Shown: piece after piece, positions 1 to 8,559 of the stretch
Layout of the letters: each line of letters opens with the position of its first letter
Position numbering within the stretch: the stretch's first letter is position 1
Assembly: GCF_016801025.1 (NCBI RefSeq)
Contig: NZ_CP068983.1
Span: 186,001 to 250,000 of the forward strand
Origin: Paradevosia shaoguanensis
GTDB lineage: Bacteria > Pseudomonadota > Alphaproteobacteria > Rhizobiales > Devosiaceae
DNA: 64,000 nt
Direction: 5' to 3'
Translations under genes and position numbers: made by a program
Notes under the pieces: model-generated
What the model was told of the DNA's origin: nothing
Database searches by the model: none
Seen by the model: the letters and a program-made list of their open reading frames with translations, nothing else

Positions 1-601
1 TATCGGCGCCTGGGGTTTTCCCGATGGCGGTGCCGGCTTCCTCGGTCGCGCCGATGGTGCAGGCCGCGCCATGCTGCCGCGACCGGATATCGCCCAAGGC
101 TCCGTGCCCTATTTCGTCTATGTCTCGCTGATCGCCACGCTCGGCCTGCTCATCTCGCAATGGCACAAGGTGGCGAAGCCCGGCCGCGCCTGGGCGCTGA
201 TCCGCAAGGGCGAGCACGTGGCCATCGCCTCGGGCGTCAACGTCCTCGCCTACAAGGCCTGGGCCTTCGCCCTGTCCGGCTTCCTCGCCGGCATCGCCGG
301 TGCGCTGCTGGCGGGCAATGTCGGCCAGCTTGATGGTCGCGCCTTCACGGCGTTCGAAAGCCTCAACCTCTTTGCCCTCGCCGTCGTGGGCGGCGTCTAC
401 AACTGGTACGGCGCCGTCATTGCCGGCCTCCTGTTGCGCGCCGTGCCCGCCCTCCTCACGGATCTGAGCATAGACGGCTACGTCACCATCGGCATTTTCG
501 GCGTCGCGCTTTTCCAGGCTCTCGCCACCGCTCCAGCGGGTATCGCCGGCCAGATCGCTGGCCTCATCGAACGGCTGACCCGCCGGGGAGCCAGGCCATG
601 A
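1..601 (+). CDS. livM: Branched-chain amino acid-type ABC transporter permease (LivM-like), 5' end outside window
   Basis: The reading frame is open from the first bases of the window, so only the C-terminal ~200 residues are present; the internal ATG at 71 is not the start. The segment is hydrophobic with several membrane spans and carries the loop typical of LivM permeases (conserved pattern around WALIRKGEHVAIASGVNV, then KAWAFALSGFLAGIAGAL). It would form one half of the inner-membrane channel of a HAAT-family importer. Its stop overlaps the livG start (ATGA at 598-601), so the genes are translationally coupled. Known members import branched-chain amino acids, but also urea, amides or aromatic acids; substrate is not determined by sequence here. 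Confidence 0.85.
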   Translation, partial: IGAWGFPDGGAGFLGRADGAGRAMLPRPDIAQGSVPYFVYVSLIATLGLLISQWHKVAKPGRAWALIRKGEHVAIASGVNVLAYKAWAFALSGFLAGIAGALLAGNVGQLDGRAFTAFESLNLFALAVVGGVYNWYGAVIAGLLLRAVPALLTDLSIDGYVTIGIFGVALFQALATAPAGIAGQIAGLIERLTRRGARP

Positions 602-1302
602 TCGCCATCGAAAACCTCGTCGTGCAATTCGGCGGCGTGCGTCCCATCGACAACCTCACGGCCACCATCTCCGCGCCAGTCTCGGGCCTGATCGGCCCCA
701 ACGGCGCCGGAAAGACGACGCTGCTCAACGTCCTTTCCGGCTTCGTCAGCCCCGCCGCCGGCAAGGTCGCTGTCGATGGCCGCGACCTTCTCGCGCTACA
801 CCCGCGGGGCCGCGTGAAATCGGGCCTGCGCCGCTCGTTCCAGACCGAGCAGGTCGTGGAAGACCTCACGGTCGCCGGCAACCTCTTCGCCATCGCCGAT
901 CACGTCGTTGCGCCCTCCGAACGCGCCGCGGCGGTCGATGCGGCCCTTGCCTTCACCAACCTGCGCAGTGCTGCCCATACGCTCGGCCGCGCCCTCAACC
1001 TCTTCCAGCGCCGCCTCGTTGAATTGAGCAAATGCCTCATCGGCCAGCCGCGTCTCATTCTCCTCGATGAGCCTGCCGCCGGCCTCACCAACGAAGAGAG
1101 CGCCACCCTGCGCGAGATGATCCTGCGCATCCCCGGCGAACTCGGCGCCCAGGTGCTGCTCATCGATCACGACGTCGAGCTCATCCGCTCGATGTGCACG
1201 GAAACGCTGGTGCTCGACTATGGCCGCATGCTCGCGCTTGGCCCTACCGAAGAGGTGCTTGCCAGCCCGGATGTCCGCCGCGCCTATCTGGGGGAATTCT
1301 AG
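598..1302 (+). CDS. livG: Branched-chain amino acid-type ABC transporter ATP-binding protein (LivG-like)
   Basis: A 234-residue ATPase. Walker A is GPNGAGKTT at residues 33-41, the Q-loop glutamine is near 82, Walker B is LILLDEP around 153-159, and an H-loop IDHD lies near 185. The ABC signature is unusual: where LSGGQ or AYGQQR is expected the protein reads LNLFQRRLVELSKCL (about 133-147), so both glycines are missing. The downstream LivF has a canonical signature, so the heterodimer would have one degenerate and one normal ATP site. It overlaps livM by 4 bases and ends 2 bases before livF. Function as LivG-type subunit is secure; substrate is unknown. Confidence 0.9.
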   Translation: MIAIENLVVQFGGVRPIDNLTATISAPVSGLIGPNGAGKTTLLNVLSGFVSPAAGKVAVDGRDLLALHPRGRVKSGLRRSFQTEQVVEDLTVAGNLFAIADHVVAPSERAAAVDAALAFTNLRSAAHTLGRALNLFQRRLVELSKCLIGQPRLILLDEPAAGLTNEESATLREMILRIPGELGAQVLLIDHDVELIRSMCTETLVLDYGRMLALGPTEEVLASPDVRRAYLGEF

Positions 1303-1304
1303 CC

Positions 1305-2021
1305 ATGGTCGCCCGCTCGATCCTCGTGGAGAATCTCACAGTCGCCCGTGGTGGCAAGCGCGTCATCCACGGCGTTAGCTTCGCCGTCGCCCCCGGCCGG
1401 ATTTCAACCCTGCTCGGAGCCAACGGCGCCGGAAAGTCCTCCACCGTCATGGCCATGGCCGGCGCCATCCCCACCGATGGCGGCAAGGTCCGATTGGGCG
1501 AGGAAGCCCTTACCGGCCTCCCCTCCGACCGCATCCGCCGCCGCGGCGTAGCGCTCGTGCCGGAAGGCCACCGCGTCCTCGGCCAGTTGAGCGTCGAGGA
1601 TAACCTCCTCGTCGCCGCGCTCGATCCCACTGCCGCAGCCCGGAAATCCGGCCTCGACCGCGTCTACGCGATCTTCCCCGAGCTTGGGGAGCGCCGCCGC
1701 CAGCAGGCATCGGATCTGTCGGGCGGCCAGAAGCAGATGGTGGCCATGGGCCAGGCCTTCATCGCCCGCCCCGATTTCATGATCGTGGATGAACTCTCGC
1801 TCGGCCTCGCACCGACCGTGGTCCGCCGCCTCGCCGAAGCGCTCACCCTCGCGGCTGGCCAGGGCATCGGCGTGCTGCTCATCGAGCAGTTCGCCAATCT
1901 CGCCCTTGATCTCGCCCAGCATGCCATGGTCCTCGAACGCGGGCGTCTCGTCTATGACGGCCCTTCGGCCACGCTGCGCGAAAACCCCGAAATCCTCCAC
2001 GGCGCCTATCTCGCCCAATAG
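1305..2021 (+). CDS. livF: Branched-chain amino acid-type ABC transporter ATP-binding protein (LivF-like)
   Basis: A 238-residue ATPase beginning at the ATG at 1305, two bases after the livG stop; an upstream in-frame extension to 1194 would lie inside livG and is rejected. Walker A is GANGAGKSS near residue 40, the signature LSGGQKQM is canonical, and Walker B reads FMIVDELSLGL with the LivF-type SLGLAP continuation. It pairs with LivG to power the LivM/LivH channel. It is the last transporter gene; an AraC-type regulator follows 11 bases later on the same strand, suggesting co-transcription and self-control of the importer. Confidence 0.92.
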   Translation: MVARSILVENLTVARGGKRVIHGVSFAVAPGRISTLLGANGAGKSSTVMAMAGAIPTDGGKVRLGEEALTGLPSDRIRRRGVALVPEGHRVLGQLSVEDNLLVAALDPTAAARKSGLDRVYAIFPELGERRRQQASDLSGGQKQMVAMGQAFIARPDFMIVDELSLGLAPTVVRRLAEALTLAAGQGIGVLLIEQFANLALDLAQHAMVLERGRLVYDGPSATLRENPEILHGAYLAQ

Positions 2022-2032
2022 GAGCGTTCCCC

Positions 2033-2944
2033 ATGTATCACGACGCCCAAGGTCCGGATTTCGCCGCCGCTGCCCGCGCGCTCTTCGGCAACGTCACCCT
2101 CGCCTTTCCGGGCGAGCGCGGCGACCGGCGCCTCGTCTCCACCGATCTCGGCGATGTCCGCCTCTCCGCCCTTCACGCCGGTGCGCATGATGTCCTCGGC
2201 GAGCGCGTCGTGCTCCATTCCTACGATCCGGACGCCATCAAGCTCATCATCCAGACCGAAGGCCTGTCCGAGTTACGCCAGAATGGCCGCCGCGCCCGGG
2301 TCAGCGCCGATGCCGTCGTCATCTACGACCCGACGCGCCCCTACCTGCTCTCCAATCCCGGCCCGGTCGATCTGGTTCTGCTGCAAATGCCCCGCGGCGC
2401 CTTTTCGCGGCCGATCCTCGACCGCCTCACCTGCCCCTTCCGCAGTGAGGAGCGGCATGCCGGCCTGCAGCAGGTGCTGTTCTCCCTGATGCGTACGACG
2501 CTCGGCGAAGCGGCCCGCCTCGATGATGCCGCCCGCGCCAGCGTCGGGCAGACGCTTCTCAGCCTCGTCAACACCATGCTCGAGGGCGACATGAGCCAGG
2601 AGCCCACCAAAGCCTCCCGCCAGGTACTCTTGCAGCGCGTGAAGGCCTATATCGAAGCCAATCTCGCCGATCCCGGCATCACCGTCGCCGAGATCGCCCG
2701 CCGCATGGGCTGCTCTCCCCGCTACATCTTTCGCGCCTTCGAAGACGACGCCACGACTCCGGCCGACTATCTCTGGAACCTCAGGCTGGAAAAGGCGCGC
2801 GAGCGGCTGTGCTCGGGCGACCGAGCGCAGTCGATCTCAGATATCGCGTTTTCGCTGGGATTCTCCTCCAGCGCGCATTTTTCGCGGGCCTTCAGGGCAA
2901 GGTTCGATGCTTCGCCGCGCGAGGTCCGCCGGCGGGTGAATTGA
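2033..2944 (+). CDS. AraC family transcriptional regulator
   Basis: A 303-residue protein with an N-terminal ligand-binding half (cupin-like AraC_binding type, ~1-175) and a C-terminal AraC/XylS double helix-turn-helix (~200-300): the first HTH is in the ITVAEIARRMGCSPRYIFRAF region and the second in QSISDIAFSLGFSSSAHFSRAF, followed by SPREVRR. It lies 11 bases after livF on the same strand and converges on a three-gene operon (NTF2-like, MoaF-like, SDR). Control of the liv-type importer, the convergent operon or both is inferred from position only. The ATG at 2033 follows GGAGCG at a suitable distance. Confidence 0.88.
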   Translation: MYHDAQGPDFAAAARALFGNVTLAFPGERGDRRLVSTDLGDVRLSALHAGAHDVLGERVVLHSYDPDAIKLIIQTEGLSELRQNGRRARVSADAVVIYDPTRPYLLSNPGPVDLVLLQMPRGAFSRPILDRLTCPFRSEERHAGLQQVLFSLMRTTLGEAARLDDAARASVGQTLLSLVNTMLEGDMSQEPTKASRQVLLQRVKAYIEANLADPGITVAEIARRMGCSPRYIFRAFEDDATTPADYLWNLRLEKARERLCSGDRAQSISDIAFSLGFSSSAHFSRAFRARFDASPREVRRRVN

Positions 2945-2961
2945 GGCGTTGCCCCAACGAA

Positions 2962-2993
2962 AACCCTCTCCGACCCCACAGCCGGAGAGGGTT
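2962..2993. terminator. Bidirectional hairpin between convergent genes
   Basis: A perfect 11-bp inverted repeat (arms 2962-2972 AACCCTCTCCG and 2983-2993) with a 10-nt loop lies between the convergent AraC and NTF2-like genes. There is no long U-tract on either side, so termination in both directions is inferred from position and stem strength. Confidence 0.6.
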
Positions 2994-3015
2994 CGTGAAG
3001 CCTGCACTGCCCCCG

Positions 3016-3405
3016 TCAGTGCATCGACTCCACTACCCTCCAGGTGTCTGTGAACTGCTCGAACCGCCGGATCTTGTCCCCGGCCACGCCCCAGACATGC
3101 ACCACGCGGGCGGTGAAATCCTTCCCCGTCCGCTTGTTCGTGCCGTTGTAGACACCGATTGCCACCACGTCCTCGCCGGCATCAAGCAGCCGTTCGAGCT
3201 TGAAGCTGTAGCCATCGAACATCTCCCCCAGCGCCAGGAAGACGTTGCGGAAGATTTCGTCGCGCCCGACATAGGTGCCAGCGCAAGGGAAGCCGGCCAT
3301 TTCGGTCCAGCGGCAATCGGGCGCGATGTCGGCCAGCATGCCGTCCATGTCGCGGCGATCGTTGGCGTCGTAGTGGGCTTTCACCACGTCATAGGCAGTG
3401 CGCAT
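3016..3405 (-). CDS. NTF2-like (SnoaL-type) protein
   Basis: A 129-residue protein with the NTF2/SnoaL pattern: an N-terminal helix VVKAHYDANDRRDMDGMLADIAPD, the central cone with GTYVGRDEIFRNVF, and C-terminal strands VVAIGVYNGTNKRTGKDF and HVWGVAGDKIRRFEQFTDT. Such proteins bind small hydrophobic ligands or act as isomerases or dehydratases; the substrate cannot be read from sequence. The ATG at 3405 has GGAG 10 bases upstream. It is the last gene of SDR - MoaF-like - NTF2-like, 12 bases after the MoaF-like gene, which suggests a short catabolic pathway, possibly for the ligand imported by the neighbouring liv-type system. Confidence 0.8.
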   Translation of the reverse strand: MRTAYDVVKAHYDANDRRDMDGMLADIAPDCRWTEMAGFPCAGTYVGRDEIFRNVFLALGEMFDGYSFKLERLLDAGEDVVAIGVYNGTNKRTGKDFTARVVHVWGVAGDKIRRFEQFTDTWRVVESMH

Positions 3406-3417
3406 GCTTGAAACTCC

Positions 3418-4200
3418 TCACACCGGTTCCTGGCCCGGCAGGTAATAGGTCATCGAAACCTTGCGGATATGCGCGCCGGCCGGGCTGTTCTGGATGCGGC
3501 CGTCCCCGGTAATGCCGAGGAACTTGCCGGTCGAGCGCAGGTCCTTGAAATTGTAGAAGAAGGTCGAGGCCACCGCGATCTTGAACTCGCGGAAGGTGAA
3601 GACGTACTGGTCCTCGTCGAACTTGTAAGTGGTCGCGAGATCGACGTCGCCGTGCCCGCGCTGCACGCCCACCAGGTTCTGCCAGGCATAGCGCTTGGAC
3701 GAGAGATAGGTGTGCTCGTAGACGTGGTTGGGGCTGTAGGTGAAATGCGCACGCAGGCCGATGAGGTCGCGCGTTTCCTGCGGCACCATGCCCGTAGCCG
3801 GGCCGCCATCGACGATACCGGGCCGGAACACCTGCGCCACCTGCGGCTCGCCGACGCTCTCCTCCTTCTCGCGCACCAGCGAATAGATCGAGAGCGCCCT
3901 TCTGGACTTGAGGTTGAGGATCAGCGTCTCGGCATCCTTTGGCCGGCCGGCGAAGATGATCTCGATGAAATAGGTGTCGGGCGCCACCTCGATGACTTCG
4001 CAGGCATCGCTCGCGCTGTCCTTTCCGTCCGACCAGGTCACCGAGCCATCGGCAAAGCCCAGCTCCAGGCGACGGCCATCCTCGAAGACGACGCTGTGCC
4101 TGCTTCCGGCCAGCGCCTTGGTCGCCGGCAAGCGGTTGGTGTCGATGCCATAGGCGAACTGATCGTAGGTCTTCCAGTCCTTGGGGTTCTCGACGGCCAT
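3418..4200 (-). CDS. MoaF-related protein
   Basis: A 260-residue protein resembling MoaF (N- and C-terminal MoaF domains), recognisable from the paired beta-rich halves: residues ~30-110 with RLELGFADGSVTW and DTYFIEIIFAGRPKDAETLILN, and ~150-260 with DLIGLRAHFTYSPNHVYEHTYLSSKRYAWQNLVG and ending in RKVSMTYYLPGQEP. MoaF was named from a molybdenum-cofactor locus, but no Moco gene is visible here; the fold is lipocalin-like and in this context it may bind a small organic ligand or be a catabolic isomerase. The start at 4200 has AAGGAGG 6 bases upstream. It lies between an SDR and an NTF2-like gene in one operon. Confidence 0.72.
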   Translation of the reverse strand: MAVENPKDWKTYDQFAYGIDTNRLPATKALAGSRHSVVFEDGRRLELGFADGSVTWSDGKDSASDACEVIEVAPDTYFIEIIFAGRPKDAETLILNLKSRRALSIYSLVREKEESVGEPQVAQVFRPGIVDGGPATGMVPQETRDLIGLRAHFTYSPNHVYEHTYLSSKRYAWQNLVGVQRGHGDVDLATTYKFDEDQYVFTFREFKIAVASTFFYNFKDLRSTGKFLGITGDGRIQNSPAGAHIRKVSMTYYLPGQEPV

Positions 4201-4223
4201 TGGGTTCCTCCTTGTTCTTTTCG

Positions 4224-5012
4224 TTATTGCACAAAGGCCAGCGTGGGCAGGTCGACGGTCGACGCTCCGCCGTCCACGGTCACGATGGCGCCATTGACCA
4301 TGGCCGCCTCGGGCGAAGCCAGGAAGCAGACGACGTTGGAGACTTCCTCCGCGGAGGCCGGGCGGCCCATCGGCACATCCCGCGTCACCAGCGCATAGGC
4401 CTCGTCCACGCTCTTGAAGCCGTGCTTTTCGACCAGGAACTGCATCTGGTCGTCAGCCATGGCGGTCGTCACCCAGCCCGGGCAGACCGTATTCGTACGC
4501 ACGCCCTTGCGCCCGTAGTCGCGGGCCAGCGATTTGGCGAGGCCGATGCAGGCATGCTTCATCGTCACATAGCCGGCCGCATCCGGACCGGCGAAGAGGC
4601 CGGCGATCGAAGCCAGCACGACGATATTGCCCCTGGACTTGATGAGCTCAGGCAGGCTCTCCCGCGCGCTAACGAAGGCGGTGTTGAGGTTGAGCTGCAC
4701 GGCGAGGTTCCAGGTCTCGTCCGACATGGTGAGCGTCGGCCCCACGCCGTGCCCGCCGGCATTCGCGATGAGGATGTCGAGCCCGCCGAACTTGGCCACG
4801 ATCGCCGCAATGGCCGCCTTCATGCTGGTGGCGTCGGAGGCATCGGCCTGAAATACCGAAGCCCCGATCTCGCGCGCCACGGCCTCCAGCGGCTCTCTGC
4901 GGCGACCGACCAACGCCACGTTGCCGCCTTCGCTCGCAATGCGCCGCGCCACCGCGGCGCCGATGCCCGTGCCGCCGCCCGTGATGAGCGCCGTCTTCCC
5001 TGAAAACCGCAT
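4224..5012 (-). CDS. SDR family NAD(P)-dependent oxidoreductase
   Basis: A 262-residue short-chain dehydrogenase. The Rossmann motif TGGGTGIGAAVA (residues ~12-23) is followed by the NNAG-equivalent NAGGHG near 85, an S near 140 and PDAAGYVTMKHA near 155, giving the catalytic Ser-Tyr-x-x-x-Lys as YVTMK. The C-terminal VNGAIVTVDGGAS is standard for classical SDRs. The ATG at 5012 has GGGAGG 5 bases upstream; a longer in-frame version to 5189 would run into the neighbouring gene and its terminator and is rejected. It is the first gene of a three-gene operon. The substrate alcohol or ketone is unknown. Confidence 0.88.
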   Translation of the reverse strand: MRFSGKTALITGGGTGIGAAVARRIASEGGNVALVGRRREPLEAVAREIGASVFQADASDATSMKAAIAAIVAKFGGLDILIANAGGHGVGPTLTMSDETWNLAVQLNLNTAFVSARESLPELIKSRGNIVVLASIAGLFAGPDAAGYVTMKHACIGLAKSLARDYGRKGVRTNTVCPGWVTTAMADDQMQFLVEKHGFKSVDEAYALVTRDVPMGRPASAEEVSNVVCFLASPEAAMVNGAIVTVDGGASTVDLPTLAFVQ

Positions 5013-5120
5013 ATGCGCCTCCCAATTCTTGAGGAGGAGCGTGCCCGGTTTGGCTGCCGGCGTCCTGTCCGGGAGTGAAATCAGTTTTGACTGGGAGTGA
5101 ACTCCGCTCGCACGCGGGGA

Positions 5121-5151
5121 AAGAAAAAGGCGGCACCTCGGCGCCGCCTTT
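5121..5151 (-). terminator. Rho-independent terminator of the S41 protease gene
   Basis: On the minus strand, 10 bases after the protease stop, a perfect 9-bp stem (arms 5143-5151 and 5126-5134, AAAGGCGGC / GCCGCCTTT, 8-nt loop) is followed by a U-tract TTTTTCTT. It separates the protease gene from the SDR operon. Confidence 0.85.
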
Positions 5152-5160
5152 GTCCCGTGC

Positions 5161-8100
5161 TTATTGTGCCGCCGGCGCCGGGCAGGCATCCGGCCCGAGC
5201 TGCTCCATCAGCGTCTCGACGGCCATTTCGAGCTGGTAGTCCCTGCCCTGCGCGGCCATGTTCGGGTCGAACGGCACCCACACCTCCGGGGTGATTTCGC
5301 GGTTCTCGTAGTAGGAACCGTCCATCTTGCGGAAGGGCTGCACCGGAACACCGTATTCCAGGCCCGGCATCAGCGGGGACTCGATGTAGTTGACGCCCGT
5401 ACCGGTGCCCAGAAGCTTGTCGCCCACGAGCGAGCCCATCTTCATGTCCTGGTAGGCCTGCGGGAACACGCTGCCGTCCGAATACGAGAATGTGTCGATC
5501 AGCACCGTGCTCGGCTTGTTCCAGCGGTCCAGCGGCTCCACTTCCCACGGCCGGCCTTCGAAGCCGACCTGGCCGTAGGCCTCGCCCGACAGGAAGGTCA
5601 GCATCTGGCGGTGCAGGTTGCCGCCTCTGTTCGAGCGCACGTCGACGAGCGCGGCCTTGCTCGAGGAATTCTCCGAGAGCAGGCGGCCATAGGCACTCAC
5701 ATAGGCGTCGTTGTTCATCTCGGGCAGGTACTGGTAGGCGAGGCAGCCGTTGGAAAGCTGGCTGGTCAGCTCACGCCGGCTATCCACCCAGTTGCTGTGG
5801 TTGAGCATGATTTCCTGGCGTACGTCGAACGGACGCACGGTCAGCGTATCCTCGCCCTCTTCGCCAACGCGGCTCACCGTCAGGGCGATCGGCTTGTTGA
5901 CCATGCCATTGAGCAGGCGGTCGAGATCGTTGATCCCGGCGACGCCTACGCCATTGACGGCCACGATCGAGTCTCCGGCTTCGAGGTCAAAGCTCGGACG
6001 CGACAGCGGCCCGCCCGGCTGCACTGAGGCGATGCGCACGCCGCCGCCCGTATGGGCGTAGTCGGGGAAGAGGCCGAGAGCACCGGTACGGGTGGCCAGG
6101 GCCTGCCGCAGCGGCGGCTGGCTGAACGAGACGAAGAGGTGCGAAGCACTCAGTTCGCCCAGCATCTCGTCGATCAGCTCGGACAGCTCGCGGTCGGTAG
6201 CGATATCCGAGAGGAACGCGCGATAATTGCTGCCGATCTTGTCCCAGTCGCGACCTTCGATATCGGGGCGATAGAACTTGTACTTGATGTCGGCCCAGAC
6301 CTGCTCGAACGTCGCGGCACGACGTGCCGAGCGCTGTGCCGAATAGCTGATGCTGAGCGGGGTGAACTGCACCTGGCTCGGATCGGCCAGCGGGATCGTA
6401 TAGACGCCGCTCGCCGCCTTGATGTCGAGCACGTCGAGCTCAGGCAACAACGCAACGCTCTGGATGTCCTCGATGCTGTTGAGATCGGTGATAACCTGCA
6501 CGTCGCCGCTCTTCAGGTCCATCGCATCCACCGACAGCGAACCGTCAGGGTCGACGGCGAGCGTCAGCAGATGCCGGTTGTCACCGAGCGCCGCCGCAAA
6601 GAGGAAGCGCTCGCTGTAGGAGGAGAGCCGACCTTCGAGATAGCTCGGCCGCGCCTCCTGGAACGGGTAGCGCTTGGCGCCGGGCGGCACGTCCTCGTCG
6701 GCATCGTAGCCTTCTTCCGGTGCAGTGCCCGGCTGCGGCATTAGGCCCTCATAAGCGTCGATGAAGTCGCCGCGCGCGTCGTCCGAGAGGAACACGCGGT
6801 AGAAGTCACGCAGCACCGCGCCCTGGTCGATCGTGCGCAGGCTGAACATCGAGGTGAGCCCGATGATCTGCGTGGCGTCGCGGCTCCAGAGACCCATCGT
6901 CACGTCGGTGATGGCCGAGGTGATCGGCTGGATCGGGCCCGAGCCGTCGGCCGGCACGATGCCTGCCTTGAACAGTGGCGAGAACGGAACCTGGCGCCAT
7001 TGCACCAGCAGGTCCTGCGAGGTCGGCGACCAGCTGAACCACAGGTCGCCGTCACCATAACTGGTATTGTAATCCTCGGGCGCAAAGAGCGTTGCCACGT
7101 CCTGCGTCTCGAGGTCGAGCACCTTGACCTCGCGACGGTCGGCGATGAAGGCCACGCGGCTGCCGTCGGGCGAGAAGGAGGGCTGAAAGTAATTGTGCCC
7201 CTCCTCGATGAGCATCGCTTCCTCGTTGTGCACGAAGGGAAGGCCGCCCTGGCCGTCCTGGGCCACTTCGACGAAGTAGAGGCCCCAGTCATGGTCGCGC
7301 TGCGAGGCATAAGCCAGCCAGCGGCCATCGGGCGAAAAGGTCACGTCCTTTTCCTGCTCGGGCGTATTGGTGATCTGCCGGTATTCTCCGCTCCGGTCGA
7401 TCAGGAACACGTCCGAATTGACCACGGCCGCCCAATGCGAACCGGTCGGGGAGGCGGCGAATTCGCTGGTCGCAGTCGTCTCGAAACGCTCGGCCTGGTC
7501 CATGAGCTGTTCGGGAACGCCGATCTCGAGCTTCTTGGGCTCGGTCTCGCCTGCCGACAGGCGGTGGAGCTGGCCGTTATAGGTAAAGGCCACGTCGCCT
7601 TTGTCCGAGACCGAGAGGTAGCGGACCGGGAATTCGGTGAAGTTCGTGAGTTGCGTGTCCTCGCCAGAGGCGAGGTCGCGCTTCCAGACGTTGAGCGAAC
7701 CCGAGGCTTCGCTGACATAATAGACCGACTTGTCCTCCGGTCCCCAGACCGGGTTGAGCATGTCGGCCGTGCCCTCGACGAGGCGGCTATACTTGCCGCT
7801 CCTGGCGTCGAAGAGCCAGATCTGGCGCGCATTGCTCTCGACGCGATGCTGGCGGGTGTCGGGGTCGTTCGAGGGATTATAGGTATAGAGCAGCTGCGTA
7901 TGGCTGCGGTTCCACACCGCCTGCTGCGCGTAGTTGGGCAGCACAAGCTGCTGGTCGTCGGTGTCTACCGTCACCTGGTAGAGCTGCGGCTTGGTGCTCT
8001 GCGGCCCCTGCAGCGACGCCTTGGGGTCACCCAGGCGCAGCATGTTGTAGAGCACGCCCTTGCCGTCCGGCGTGAAGCTGGTCGGCACTTCCGGGCGCGA

Positions 8101-8430
8101 GGACCAGGTGAGGCGCGTCAGGCGCGCCGTATCGAAATTGGTGACATAGACGTCGTCATCGCCGTTGATGTCGGAGGCGAAGGCGAGTTCTTCCGAATTG
8201 GGGGACCAGACGGCGCCATAGCTGTAATAGCCCTGCGAAGTCACCGGCACGGCGAGGCCGCCCTGCGCATCCACCACATAGATCTGGCCGCGATAGGTGA
8301 AGGAGATGGCGTCGCCATCCGGAGAGATGGCCGCATACCGAACCCATTGCGGCGTATCGGCCGCGATGGCCGGTCCTCCAAATGCCGCTATCGCCGCTGT
8401 CGCCGCCAGCAGGCTCCGTACCCTCTTCAT
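5161..8430 (-). CDS. Secreted tricorn-like S41 protease
   Basis: A 1089-residue protein starting at ATG 8430, followed by a signal peptide (MKRVRSLLAATAAIAAFGGPAIAA), so the mature enzyme is periplasmic or exported. Domains in order: two beta-propeller halves with repeated SPDG/SPNS blades (e.g. ISPDGDAISFTYRG, FSPDGRWLAYASQRD; ~35-640), a tricorn C1 domain (~700-780) with the ASH histidine at H764, a PDZ domain (~785-880, GDSIVAVNGVGV), and the S41 C2 domain with LVDVRSNRGGN and the nucleophile motif SYSDGS (Ser984-Asp985). This matches the tricorn order propeller-propeller-C1-PDZ-C2 and its usual length. It probably degrades oligopeptides outside the cytoplasm. It is monocistronic. Confidence 0.9.
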   Translation of the reverse strand: MKRVRSLLAATAAIAAFGGPAIAADTPQWVRYAAISPDGDAISFTYRGQIYVVDAQGGLAVPVTSQGYYSYGAVWSPNSEELAFASDINGDDDVYVTNFDTARLTRLTWSSRPEVPTSFTPDGKGVLYNMLRLGDPKASLQGPQSTKPQLYQVTVDTDDQQLVLPNYAQQAVWNRSHTQLLYTYNPSNDPDTRQHRVESNARQIWLFDARSGKYSRLVEGTADMLNPVWGPEDKSVYYVSEASGSLNVWKRDLASGEDTQLTNFTEFPVRYLSVSDKGDVAFTYNGQLHRLSAGETEPKKLEIGVPEQLMDQAERFETTATSEFAASPTGSHWAAVVNSDVFLIDRSGEYRQITNTPEQEKDVTFSPDGRWLAYASQRDHDWGLYFVEVAQDGQGGLPFVHNEEAMLIEEGHNYFQPSFSPDGSRVAFIADRREVKVLDLETQDVATLFAPEDYNTSYGDGDLWFSWSPTSQDLLVQWRQVPFSPLFKAGIVPADGSGPIQPITSAITDVTMGLWSRDATQIIGLTSMFSLRTIDQGAVLRDFYRVFLSDDARGDFIDAYEGLMPQPGTAPEEGYDADEDVPPGAKRYPFQEARPSYLEGRLSSYSERFLFAAALGDNRHLLTLAVDPDGSLSVDAMDLKSGDVQVITDLNSIEDIQSVALLPELDVLDIKAASGVYTIPLADPSQVQFTPLSISYSAQRSARRAATFEQVWADIKYKFYRPDIEGRDWDKIGSNYRAFLSDIATDRELSELIDEMLGELSASHLFVSFSQPPLRQALATRTGALGLFPDYAHTGGGVRIASVQPGGPLSRPSFDLEAGDSIVAVNGVGVAGINDLDRLLNGMVNKPIALTVSRVGEEGEDTLTVRPFDVRQEIMLNHSNWVDSRRELTSQLSNGCLAYQYLPEMNNDAYVSAYGRLLSENSSSKAALVDVRSNRGGNLHRQMLTFLSGEAYGQVGFEGRPWEVEPLDRWNKPSTVLIDTFSYSDGSVFPQAYQDMKMGSLVGDKLLGTGTGVNYIESPLMPGLEYGVPVQPFRKMDGSYYENREITPEVWVPFDPNMAAQGRDYQLEMAVETLMEQLGPDACPAPAAQ

Positions 8431-8559
8431 GAAATGCTCCCCAAAACCGCGCGACGGCATACAGGAAATGCCGTGCCGTAACCGCGCCCAAAATGAAAAA
8501 GCATATGGACGGTCAAAAGGTTACGTAACCGAAAACCTCTGCCCGCATTTTCGCGTGTA

